Source: Serinus canaria (Eukaryota; Chordata; Aves; Passeriformes; Fringillidae). Taken from it: a DNA stretch of 64,000 bases. Within the stretch, counting starts at the first letter, position 1, and each line of letters begins with the position of its first letter. The notes under the pieces are model-generated. The model saw only the letters and a list, made by a program, of their open reading frames with translations. It did not search any database and was not told the origin of the DNA. The translations under genes and the position numbers were made by a program. Below are positions 35,011 through 47,400 of this stretch, one piece after another. The stretch spans positions 4,937,719 to 5,001,718 of the forward strand of contig NC_066323.1 of the NCBI RefSeq assembly GCF_022539315.1. The letters run 5' to 3'.

Positions 35011-38000
35011 ATAATCTAGAAAGGCAGAAATGGCAGGAGAGAGGCAGCTATTTATTATTTGTATTTGTTTTCTGAAAAGCTTCCATTTGTTAAATTTCCC
35101 CCTTTTTGTAAAGGCCTTCTTTAATTATTAGCTGAAAATCAGGTATTTATGTAATTACCATAATTATATCTACACATCTAGTGTACTTGCAATTATTTCA
35201 TTAAAAATTGTAATTATTATACAATTATAGGGGATAATGATGCCCTTGTAACATATTGCAGAAGCCCTAATTAAATGGTAGCATAAATGAGTTGGAAGAG
35301 ATTTTGAAGTTTTGAACATTGTTTTATCAGAAATATCAGAAGTGAATCATCCACATTATGAACTGGCAGTAAAACCCCTGCAAAGTTATTTTGAGAAAAG
35401 ATTTCACAAAGCTTGTGGGAAAAGATTTGTCTCTATTGCCTCTCTGTCTTTACTTTCTGTTCTCCATATTTTTACACCAAAAACTGTCTTCAGATTTTTA
35501 ATGGAAAGGTGCAATGTGTAGGAAGAAGATTGCACAGCTTGCTGAATGTTTCTAGAAGGCTCAGCCCAGAGCAGGCACAGTTTGTACTTAGACATCCTTT
35601 TTCTAAACAGAGGCAGAAACTTATCCAACAGTTGGCTGAAAATGATGAAAAACCTCCACTAAATATGAGGAGGTTTTTATTACATGTTGAGATTCAAAGA
35701 TCTTATACATTGGAGTGTCCAAATTTTGCACCTCCAGGTGTTGGGGAAAGAGGATAAAAAAATCCTCCTGTAGTACAGGTTCTTGTGATGCTCCAGGCAC
35801 AGGAGATGGACTAAGCAGTGTGGATACAGAGGGTCCCTGTGGAGCATCTCCCTTTCTCTCCTGCAGAGTGGGTGGGGAATAACTGGCAAGGATAACATAT
35901 GCTAGAATCTACCAAAACCTCAGGATCACAGATTTCTCACCCTCTTTCGTGTCAACCTTCTGGAGCGTACAGATGATCTCTCTCCTCTTCCTTCAGCTAA
36001 TTTTAGAAGTCATTAAAAATGGCAGTAAGACATGTAGAGTTTTCCAGCTTGTTTTCTCATTCTGTGTTTCACGTCTGACACGGGGTGTTGTTCACTGATG
36101 ACAGCACAGCCCTGACCCTGTGGCACGGGGGGCAACGAGGAGCCACCCTTATCTTGCCACCCACCTCAGGTCTGCTGGGGACAGCTTCCCACTGATGCTG
36201 GGGGCAGCCTGGAGCTGAGCCCAAACCAGCTGGGGGGGCTCCCATCCCATCTTCCCTCCCACCCACCAGCTGGGCTCCTCCTGCAGCCCTTGCTCCCAGC
36301 TTGGTCAGGGCAATGACTCATGCACAGTCTCCCCACTTGCTTCAGATGCAGTCAGGCAGGTTAGACAAACCTTCTGTTTAATTCACTCAGCTCAGCTCAG
36401 GAGAGCTGGCAGGGTTTGCTCTAATGCAGGGTTTTAAACTCCTGATTTTTAAAGAAAATGGTGGGAAAGAGGTTCTGAGGAATAAGGGATCCTGGATCAG
36501 CAATAATGTCTTGCCATGCCCTGAGCTGAAGAAAGACCATGGCCTGGGGAAGAGCTCTCTGTTGTTGAGGTTCCTTGCTGAGGCTGCCATGATTTGCTCA
36601 TATTTTTGGGGTGTTTTCCTGAGGACTTGCCCCTTTAACCCAAAGTTTTGCACCAGTCTTCTTGTTAACCTCCCTACAGTGCCCTTGCAGGGATTGTTTT
36701 TATTTTCTGCCCACATTACTCTTCTCTCTTAATTTAATATTCTTTAGTGTATTACTTTTAATATAGTGAGCAGGCAAACAGAACAGGACCAACTGCATGT
36801 AGCTGACCCAGTGAGAACTCATTTTCTGAGAATCCTCATTCCCAAAGCAATAGACTTAATGAGATGGACCCAGTGGAAAGGGAATATGAAACATGCATTT
36901 GTCTATGTATATATGTACATCTAACAGTCATAATCAGATCTGAGAGCTCAAAGGAAAGCTGGTACAATTTGTCTTACTTGATTGCAAAATTGATATTGAC
37001 TCATATGTTTTCATATTTATTTTAAAGTCACAAAAAGAAATGGAGTTTTTTTTAAAAAAAGGACTATAACAACTGAAGGCCATGTTCAAGATACCTATGT
37101 GAGACAAACAGAAGATTTTGCACATTTACCAATCCCAATAATGTTTTCATTAATAAGATTTTACTTTGGATCCATGAATTATTGCTGTAAATGGCTGTTG
37201 GAGATGCAGGTCTATTTAAAGAAATTTCACAAGAAATCTTGCTGTAAACCTAGATTTTAAAATCTTAATTCTTCCCTGTTTCTCTCTGATGCTAAATGCA
37301 GATGAATTAGCTCTCCATATGAATCAATTAATAGCTGTGCTGCGTGGAACAGGAGAGCGAATTAAGTGTGTTTTCTACACTTTTCAGTCATTAACTGAGA
37401 CACTGGCTAATGAAAAATAGATCACTTTTGCTTGAAACAATGACTTCTGAAACAATAAATCATTGCTATACTTAAGAGCTGAAGCACCTGCCATCCCTTT
37501 TAGATGGAGTCTCCATAGATGAGGTCTCACACAAAAGAAGAAAGAAAAGGTGAATCTATTGTTTTTTCTTTATAGCACCATGAAACCCTTGATTAACTGC
37601 AATCCTTGCCATGAGGCATTTGCAGTTCAAGTACTGAAGGCATTATCTGGCCAGAAGCACATCATGGTACAGGACCATGCAGAATGGTGCTTGAGTTTTG
37701 CAGAGACACAGAGGGTTGCTGAGGAGGTCCTGGTGAAAGTCCATGCTCCTCCCTGAATTTGGGGCTGTGGATGCAAACTCCTCACACCCCATTCTGTGTC
37801 CATTTCATTCTGTGCTGCTCATATGTGACAGAGAGCATTGTCCCTTGGACTGTGAGCCAGTGACAGGCTGATTTTGTTTCTCCTCCTGACACCTTTGAAA
37901 GGTGGCTGCTGAGATGTGCTTGGGCAACCTGGGATGCTGGGAGACAGATGATGAGCTGGGAGCAGCAAGGAAAGGGATCTGACAGCAAAGGAGGCTCCTG

Positions 38001-41000
38001 ACACACATGTGGAAGCAGGTGTACACTGCCAGGCACTGTGCAAACCAAGCAGAGAAATAGGATTAAAAGGCTCTTTCCCTTTAGGCAAAATAAGGTGAAG
38101 AAGAAGGCAGTGCACAATTCCACCCTGCAGTTTTTAGTGGCAGAAACTATTTTTCTCTCTAGAGTTTGCTAACATATATTAGCTGCTGTTTTTCTGCCCA
38201 GAGCTTTGACATATTCAACTACAAGCTAGCTTGGCTGAGTATCAGCACAACAAACAAGCAGCAGTCAAACAAGAGAGGAAGAAACAAATAACTTCTCAGA
38301 AATGCTCCATACACATTCCATGCTTGATATTTGCACTGTGCAAGTGGCCTGGCTGTCAGCCCTCTCTGCCCAGCCACCTGTGTTAGAGGACATATCACAA
38401 AATAAGTTTCACCTAAGGTGGAGCAAAAGCCAGCACTTAATATTGCTCCATTGAAAATAGATAAACTCAGCAGTAAGTCAGGTTTTGGCCCGGTGTTTGA
38501 ATTATGAATATTCTTTTAACTGCTGTCACTTCCTTGAAGAAATACAGTGGTTTCCTTGAATTTTAAGTGACTTTGGATTGAAATTCTTTGTGAGTGATTA
38601 TCTGGCTCAGTGAATACTGTTGTTATCATTAGCAATTTTGGGTGTTAACCTTTTCACTGCTAAAATCTCTGAGTGCTGCCTGACATTGTCCCTGCTCTTG
38701 GGAAATAAAAAGGTTAAGAAGCTGTTGAAATGCATTCAAGAAATGTCATAATTTTCAGGCTGATGAAGGGCTAGCCTGGAAGAGAACAAAGAGCTGATAA
38801 TAATAATTACATTTACTTTGTGCTTGCATAGAAGACAGTTTGAAGGAGCACGGGCCATAGACAGCAGCTCATTTTTGGTTCTGCCCCCATTAGATGTGTC
38901 ACATTCCTGCTTTCCTTCTCTAACCCCAGAAATGGGCTCCTTTGGTTGCAGGGGGATGATTTGGCACAAAGCCAAGTGTACCTTTCCAGTGATTCTGGAC
39001 CTCAGTAGCCTTTTCCCTCCCTCCTCCCCTGGCTAAGCAGCATCTGGCCCTCTCCCTCTGCTGAACTTGTGTGACTCCATTTCAAGTATAGATTTAGTTA
39101 TTAAATCTGGAGATAAAGTATGGATCTCTTCCAGTAATCAGATACTACAGTGATTAGAGCCATAGGGGTACTCAGAGAGATCAATTAGATTAAATTATCA
39201 AATCATTATAAGCAAACTTGTAAAGACAAAGCAATAGAAAGTAATTTTGTGTCACTATTTCTTTGGACAATATTTATATTCCCTTATTGTTTGTTTGCAT
39301 CTGTTTTCTTTGTGCGTGTTAAGATCACAGTGGCATCAAACCTCTTGCTCAGAGCTGGGCTGGAGGACAGAATGAACCAATTCTGCAATAAAGCTCTCCC
39401 TGTGATGCTGGTCATAGGCTAAAACACATTATTGCTTGTACTCTGGGTGAAAAAATACATGCACATGGTAATCTTACTTTATAAAGCAATTGGGCAGTTT
39501 CTTGGGGGAGCTCATTTCAGATCCCTGGGGTTAGGCAGAAAGCATTCAGTTCTCTCACCAGCCTTTTATCTCTCTCATCCCATTCTGTATTTATTATTTT
39601 GACTGTGTAATCTTATTTTGAATACTTTTATTGCATAAACCCAGTGTTATGAACCAGCGCCGGCTAATTCAGATAAAGGTTTGTGATTCATTCTTTAGTA
39701 GCTCGTTTTCTGGGCTCCTCTGGAAATGGTTTTCTAGTGTATAATAGCCATTTGTGTCACTTCTGAGCCTTGAAGTTGTGTTTTCTGCAGTCTGCAGTGT
39801 CATCTTCTTAGCATGTATATATATAAGCTTTTCTTTATTAATCTATATTTTAGTAACTACTCCAGCTAATGCTAATATACTGCTTTCATGAGAGAATTGG
39901 CAGAATAGTATACATCAAAGGCAACAATTAGTGTATTTTCATTTGACTTGTTCAGCCTATTAGGTTGTTAAATTTTGCATAGAAAATCATTAGCATGTTT
40001 AATTTGGGAAGGAAGCTCTTGGAAGGGGAGCTGTGGATGTAAATCAATGGGTGAGGAGGCTTTCGTAAAACAGCAGCTACAGCTCTGAAATGTCAAGAAA
40101 TATTTCCCATATTATTAACTGTAAATGCAAAGAGATGAAAAAAACTGCAGGATTATCACTGGCTTAGGAGTTAACAAAGAAGCTTCTGATGGTTCTGTCT
40201 AATATTAAAATCTGGAGCAGATTGTATCACATCCTTTTCTCGCTGAATACTGCCATAAAAATACAGGCCTGGAATTTCAAAATACCTGCTCTTTTCTCAG
40301 TGAAGGTGAAGGACATCTGAATCAGGCTTGACATGATACAGCTCCTGGTTTGTTATTTTTTTTTCCTTCCCTAAAACCAGCTGAAAGAACTGTTGCATTG
40401 GAAGTCATGTTGCAGCTGCTAATGAATGTTTTTTACAGCTCCAGAATTAGCTGAACTTGAAGAAGTGACAGAAAAAACTATGAAGTGCCTTCCCCCCCCC
40501 ATCTCTTCTGGGAATTTGGCAATTCAGAAGCTGTTGTCTGGTGTTAAATAAATTCAAAAAGGTTTGGATCTTGACCAATTAAAGTCAAAGAAGAAAGGTC
40601 AGAAATCAACGCCAAAATAGAATTGAATATTCCCTCAGACAGCAGCTAATCAGTGCTTTTGTGTGGCCTGCTGTGCCAATATCTATTCAGAGGCTGGTCA
40701 TTATGCCTCTGTTCTAGCAGAGTAATAATTTTGGAATCTTCACTGCCCTAAAATCAAGCAATTTACTGCCCTTTTTTTTTTCCCTATGTTTTTGTGATGT
40801 TTTGCCTGATAAACATTCAGTACTAGACAAAGTGGCTTTTGGTTTTGTCCCTTCACTTTTCAGGTTCAAATTTCTTTAAGTGCAGTTACTGTTATTCTTT
40901 GGTGCCAAAGTACCTGATTGCCTTCATAAACCAGGAAATTTAGCAGCAAAACTGACATAAGCATCAGGATTATGTTATTGATTATTTGGAAGACAAAAAA

Positions 41001-44000
41001 ATCCATTCAGTCCTTTACATTGTGCTCCACTGGAAAGTACCTGGAACCATGTGCACTCAGTGGGTAAATTCATGGCTACAGAAAAGTCAGCCTTGAAATT
41101 CAAATCAAGTTTTACTAGATCAGGCCCAAATTCCCATTTTTAAAACATGAACAGACATAAGCTTTGAGACAAATGCAGGGAATTTGAATGTTTGGTAGGT
41201 TTTGAAAAATTTCCCTGAGATACATGAACATCTTTTTTCTTTGTTGCTTTTTTCTCCATTCTAATTTTCTTGGTATAATTTCACATCTGTCTCATATCCC
41301 AGCTTCTCCTATAATAAAAAATCTCTTTTATCTTTTTTCTGTAGTGTTTTCTTTTCTTGTTTCTTGCTCTCATAGTCTTATTGTGTCTTATTTGTCTTTA
41401 TTCCATGTTTCCACCTCCTTTTCTTTTTTTTTTTGGAATGTTTACTGCTCCTTTAGGACTGCAATAACATCAGCTAATATTTGCCATTATACCCATTATT
41501 TTTTCCCCTTTCCATTGAAGATGGAAAAATTAGGGCAAATAGTGGACTTCAGCAAAGTCAAACACACAGAGGGAAAGAGAGAATACCGTTGTAGAGCTGA
41601 AATGAAAACATCCCATTCTTTTTATTGCAGTTGATTTTTTGGGGCTGGGCTGTTTATGGTGCTCCTGGGTCACTTTTTATGATTCATGCAGCTGAAGCAA
41701 TGTTTCTTTTCTTTAATTCCTGCCCAAATTAATCTCTCTCTTTCCTAAGTGCAAGTGTTTGTCAGTCAGTTACCCCCCATAGGGGTGCGAATCACATCTA
41801 ATCTTAGCCCATGAAATATTTGCTGCCTCCCACTTGTCTTGCTGCCTTACAGCCTCAAAATAGGGAAAAAAGAAAGGGCTGCTGCAGCTTTCATTAATTA
41901 TTTAAGCCCTGTTATCAAACATTCCTAGAGTGCCGTAAATTTACAGGCTTTGGTACAAACTTGGAGAAAGCAAGTTCCCCGCTCTGGAGAATTTACAGTG
42001 AAGGAAAGACAAGGGAGGTGAAGATGTAAAGGCAGTGGATGTGGTGAAGTAGTGCAGAACAGGGGAGTTTGATAAGAAGGGATTGCCACAATCCACGGAG
42101 AGAGGGAGAGCAGGAGCACCGGGTGCGTGCACGGAGTGCCCGAAGAGGAGGAGGCGGCAGCAGTAAAAGCCAGTAACAAATAATGCACAGGGATTACAAG
42201 GAAAGCAAAAGGATTGACCTGATTTGTGTGTTTACCACTCAGAGTCTTAGCAGTGCTCTTTCAGCTCCTGGATGTAATCGTTGGGCTCAATGGGAGGCAG
42301 AGGAGGTTTGGGATGGAGAGGGATGTGGTCGAGCGGGTCTCTGTCCCCACCACGGGGAGCTCACGTGTGAGCTGGGCAGTGATTCCAAAAAGACACATGA
42401 ACAGTGGGGAATGGCCCCTTCAGGGGGATTAGTGACACATCCAGCCCCAGCACAGGGCTGCCTTTGGGCCACTGCAGTTATGTCCCTCACAGAGGCAAAG
42501 AGCAGCATCAGCTGCCCACCAAAGCTGGGTTTTAAACTCAGCCTGTATCCTCATGTAGAACCAGCAGAGTTTTCTTTGTTTTTCTAATATGCTTTTATTT
42601 TTTTGATGCATGAGCACGAAGAGTACAAGTGCCTCTAAACAACACAGGGTAACCAGAGGTGAACAGGCAGGATTCAGCTCACAGAAACCCACAGATGCTG
42701 ATGATATTTCCCAGAGCTCTTGGTTATGTTCCTAAGTCTTGTGTTGCAGTGTTCATTGTGTGGCAATCTGCCATTGCCCCACGTGGTGCAACTGCTGCTA
42801 TGGAGATCCCTTGAAATAATGGAATTTTAAAAGGTGTAATCTATGATGGAACTATCGGGCACCACATTAAAAAAAAAAAAAAAGTTCAACTACACATTTT
42901 TTCCTAGGAAAAAACCAATGTGTCTGGGTGCCATACAGTCACACCTTGTTCTGCTCAGTGCAGAGGGCTGACCACATGGTTGGGAACTGCTCCTTTTCTG
43001 ATGAAATGCTGTTTATTGCACTGAAATGCTGCAGAGTGTATTCAGATACTCAATCCATGTGTGTTAAAGGCCCTCACTTAGGCATGTTCCAATGGAGAAC
43101 AGTTGTGGAACCTGGGGTTTATCCAAGGATAGCTGAAGGCAGGTGCTGATTTACAGCCTTGCCTGGTGGAAGCATTGCTGTTCACTGTTAGAGGAGCAGG
43201 AGTTGTCCCATGGTTTGCTGAAACTGGAAGGATGACTCCTGGGGACCACAAAAGTGGTTTAAAGTGGTTGTAAAATGTCTGCAAGTTTGGCTATAACGTT
43301 ACTATAAAATAGGCATAATTGTAGTCACTGCATGAATTCTGAGCAAAACAAAGACATCTATGGTCATGTACTTTCACCCTGAGCTAAAAAGATTTTTCTG
43401 TTGGCCTCTACTTATAGCTGCATTTATTTGCTTATTTACTGTAACTTTTTTGTCACAAGCTTTAGGAGGGAATACTTTAAGGTGGAAGAGAGATAAATAT
43501 ACATCTAAGCCTGTGGACAAAAATATCAGCCAAAAGCTCTACATGGGAATGAATACCTAATCAGCAACTTGTACTTGTCTGTTATAACAAAACAGCATTA
43601 AAGAACAGAACATTGAGTGTAATGTAAGTTGCAGTTACTTCCCTGCCAGGGCAGCAATCCTCTTGAGACTGTCATCTATTGCAACTTGAGCGATTGCTAA
43701 TTGCTTTTAGGAAAGCACCAGCTTCAATTATATTTTTAGCGTGTCACCTGTACAGCTTTATATTTGCATCTATTTAGAAAGGTGTTCATGCAAAGCTGAA
43801 AAAATTAGGAAGCCATCCTGCAGAACTGAGGAGGTTCAGGTTGGAATTGTGGCATGAAATACGCTGAGGGCACAGAACAAACCTGGTGTGCTGACCACAC
43901 CTCCTGCGTGGAAAAGTGGGGATAATGCAGTGTTTCCTGACTGCCCACACCTCCTCAGGTGTGCACCTGGCTCACCTGAAGTGCTGCCCCACCCTGACGT

Positions 44001-44050
44001 CCCTGACAAGTGGCTACTGAAAGTAGAAAGGGTCTTAACACACCTGGGGA

Positions 44051-44280
44051 TCACAGAATCATGGAATGGTTTGGGTGGGAAGGGACCTTAAAGATCACCA
44101 AGTTCCACCCCCTGCCATGGGCAGGCTCAACTTCCACAATCCCAGGTTGCTCCAAACCCTGTCCAGCCTGGCCTTGGACATTTCCAGGGTTGCTTCTCTG
44201 GGCAATCTGTGGCAGGGCCTAACTGTAAAAAAACCTTCTTCCTTAAATCTGACTTAAATCTTTACCTTGAGCTTTGCAAC
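44051..44280 (-). mobile_element. CR1 LINE 3' end, reverse orientation
   Basis: The + strand reads as the reverse complement of the avian CR1 3' terminus. It starts TCACAGAATCATGGAATGG, then GGGAAGGGACCTTAAAGATC, then a CCCCCTGCCATGGGCAGG block, then GGTTGCTCCAAACCCTGTCC and GGCAATCTGTGGCAGGGCC. It loses similarity after about 44280. CR1 elements are usually 5'-truncated, as here. It is divergent and non-coding. Identification is from memory of the CR1 consensus. Confidence 0.92.
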
Positions 44281-46866
44281 ACTTCAGATTTGGACCCAGA
44301 CTGTCTGGCTTGAGCCAATGCCTCCTTCAAAGAAGAGATAATTAAAATGGCTTTTATGACTTTCTTGAAGTCATCATGTCATTTGTTCTGGCAGCAGAAG
44401 TGACAAAATTACTGCATTTACTTTAATTTTTCTATGTTATCTTAATGGCCCAGAATTTTTTTACAGGAGGTTTAGAGTGGGTGGCACACAACGACAACTG
44501 CACTAACTCAGTGTCTCTAGGAGCATGCCTTTAAAATATCCATACTCGTTTTATGGTCTGGGCTAGGCAGCCTGGAACTGCTTCATCATTTTGCTCTCTT
44601 TTAGCGAATCAGAGTAATTCCTCACAGTAATAAAACAGAGACTTGAATTAGCAAAAAATCTGATCCCTAAGTGACCTTATCTTGCTGCCAGTCTGATGTA
44701 ATCCAGATCCTGACGTGATGGTGTCCTCCTTTCATGTGAATAGTGGAAAAGTGCTCACTCTCATGGACTAAAGAACTAAGTTTTCTTAACAAAAAAACCC
44801 CAAAACAACAACAAAACAACAGCAAAAAAAACCCACCAAAAATCTCAAAAAACTTTCAGACGAATTTAACATTGGAAATATGTTCTTATTGCTTTCCACA
44901 ACCAAAATTTTTAAATTGAATATTATTACTGATATACTACTGATATATTACTCTGTATTCTTGGATTTATCTGTGTCTTTTTAGTGGGGAAATCCTGCTC
45001 CAAGTGCAGCATAGCAGCTGAAAATACTGGTACCAGTTCAGGAGGCAGATGTAGGTTTTCTTTCTCTCTATTTCTTTTTTTTTTTTTTTTTCCTAAGCAG
45101 GGAGAAAGAAATTGTGTTATATATATTTTAACTAAATGGTATTGAGATTAAATAATTATAAGACAGCCTCATAGTAACCTTATGATTACTTTGTGCCTGA
45201 GAGTTAGCCTGGTAGTAGCTGAACTCATTGGTGAAATGATGATACAGAAAATACATGTTGTTAAAGAACCATTGTTAGATGAAATGAAGATGAATTTTTA
45301 GGCTTTGTAAATCCAAACAAACTAAAAATAAAAAACCAAGACTATATTTTCATGGATTTTCAATCCTATTAATATTTATTAAGCTTCAGTTCTTTGGGTT
45401 TCTGTGTCTCAGATAGTCTGTCATGAAATAACACAGGCTTGTCTGAGACGAAAATGAGCCTGGACCCAACTGAAATCAAAGTGAACTGATTTATTTTCCT
45501 TCCTCAGACTGACAGTACTGCATAAAGCAGAAAAGCCAGAGAAACATAGTAATTAGACTCGAAAAGTCCTTGCTACTTTATACATCATGGATAGTTTTGG
45601 GAATAAAGATGTGCAAAGTTCTTAAAAAAAGAAAGTAAGATGAAAAGCTCTGTTTAATCTTGTATTGCTATTAAAATTTAAAAGCAATGCAACATTGAGG
45701 ATTACAATCCAGCCTTCCAAAGAGCTGCTGCCATGTTGTGTCAGTCTTCTTGTCCACATCCTCTGTACTGACAGTAACTTATGGAACTCCAGATTTTCCA
45801 GGGAAAGCAAAAAAATCCTCACCTCTGTGTAGCAATCTTATGGAAGGCATAATTGGTGGTGTTTTACCAGCAGCTGGGCAAACAGGTATTTTATAGCCAC
45901 ACACAGGCATTCTGTATTGACTGATTTGATGTACAGATCACTATACATGTGTCTTTGAGTGGCTTTATTACAATAATTTGAGATGTGCTGGGTGAAGTAC
46001 CTAGCATAAATATTCAATAGTAATTATATATATGATTTGAGAAAAAGAGAAAAAAGGGACCATTATTTTCTCTATCTGTGTAAATACTGTTAAAAGGTGT
46101 GGAAATCAAACATTCTGCTTATTTTGCACAAAGGACAATATTTGATTTAGCTAGTCACAAAGCTTTTAGGGGTCAGGAAAAAATATCTCCCTTATCTACA
46201 CTGGGGTCCTACCTTTAAATAAGAAAATAAGGTGTAGTTGTCTAAGATATTTTGTTGTTCTTAGCAGTCTTCTTTTCAGATATTAAATTTGACTCTCTGC
46301 CTCTCAGTAGATAAAATCTCTATTTTTTCACTGTAGGCCCCTTTCCTAATGTGAAAAACAACAAGAGGAGCTTGTGAACTTAGAAAGAGTTTTGAATACA
46401 AAAGCAAACTTTTTCATATATAAAAGAGAGGGAAAAGAGCATAGCCTCTTTGTTTCTTTTCTCTCCTCTGCAGATCATATTTGAAAGTACTCTGCCTAGT
46501 CATATTTCTTCTTAGATTGAAAATTTTGGTCATAAATCAGAATTAATGTAAAAAAAAACCCAGTTGTCATTTAAAGTGGAAAATGCAAGAGTACCCTGAG
46601 CACAGGCAGCAGCAAACTGTGGTACAAAGCTGGGGTGGGAAGGAGCTTCCTTCTTTGAACAATAACCATAAATGTTTGTGCTTCTGAAACAATTAAAAAT
46701 TAGTGGTACACAGCAGCCATGGAACATCCTGTGTCAATACTTAGAGCTGTATTTTTTTTAACCCCTTTTTTAAAACAAACCAACCCAACACCTTAAATCC
46801 CAGGGTGCTTTGTGAGGTAGTTTTCACTCTTGGCAGATCCAGGAACATCTCATCCCACTGCACCAC
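44281..46866 (+). other. NLGN1: NLGN1 intron between CR1 and LTR
   Basis: No exon seen. It contains an A-rich low-complexity stretch at about 44789-44852 (A runs broken by CC and CAAC units) and a T17 tract at 45075-45091. Confidence 0.65.
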
Positions 46867-47400
46867 TGCGGTATTTTAGGGGTGCCCCAGATGGAGGAGG
46901 AATTGAGAATCTGACTCCATGTTCTTAGAAGGCTAATATATTATATTATATTATATTATATTATATTATATTATATTATATTATATTATATTATATTATA
47001 TTATATTATATTATATTATATTATATTATATTATATTATATTATATTATATTATATTATATTATATTATATTATATTATAAGAATACTATACTCAAACTA
47101 TACTAAAGAATAGAGAAAGGATACTTACAGAAGGCTTAACAAGATACTAATGAAAAACCTGTGACTCTCTCCAGAGTCCCAACACAGCTGGCTGTGATTG
47201 GTCATTAAGTCAAAACAATTCACATGAAACCAATCAAACAACCACCTGTTAGATAAACAGTCTCCAACCACATTCCAAAGCAGTAAAACACAGGAGAAGC
47301 AAATGAGATAATATTGTTTTCCTTTTTCTCTGAGGCTTCTCAGCTTCCCAGGAGAAGACTCCTGGGCAAAGATTTTTCCAGAAAATATGACAGTGGCACA
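46867..47400 (-). mobile_element. Solo LTR of a songbird endogenous retrovirus
   Basis: Read on the minus strand, the sequence starts near TGTGCCACTGTC. It continues through a segment resembling CTGGGAAGCTGAGAAGCCTC, the block ACCAATCACAGCCAGCTGTG, GACTCTGGAGAGAGTCACAG and GTAAGTATCCTTTCTC. It ends with an AT-rich stretch and AACATGGAGTCAGATTCTCA. I recognise this order as an LTR widespread in passerine genomes; the family name is not assigned. No retroviral genes adjoin it, so it is a solo LTR left by recombination. Ends are approximate, as I could not identify matching target-site duplications. The AT-rich internal part is replaced by a 28-unit microsatellite. Confidence 0.8.
46941..47080. 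repeat. (TTATA)28 pentanucleotide microsatellite inside the LTR
   Basis: There are 28 perfect uninterrupted TTATA units, 140 bases, preceded by a partial unit. Flanking LTR sequence on both sides is intact, so the array expanded from the element's own AT-rich segment. Confidence 0.95.

Larger units (their letters stand above)
28275..44050 (+). other. NLGN1: NLGN1 intron, first part
   Basis: No coding exon was found. I looked specifically for the acidic second A-site insert (a GEDLADNDGDEDE-like run) and for the exon starting DIRDSGGPKP, and saw neither. The intron opens with an A-rich stretch (about 28289-28322). Simple sequence includes (TA)n(GA)n at 34988-35010 and T- or A-rich patches at 29941-29954 and 40770-40780. 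A GC-richer patch at about 36080-36320 shows no gene. Chance open frames occur throughout. Confidence 0.7.

Noticed and set aside
35413..35757. 114-codon + strand frame
   Set aside because: No similarity recognised to NLGN1 or other proteins, no convincing splice sites, and intronic position.
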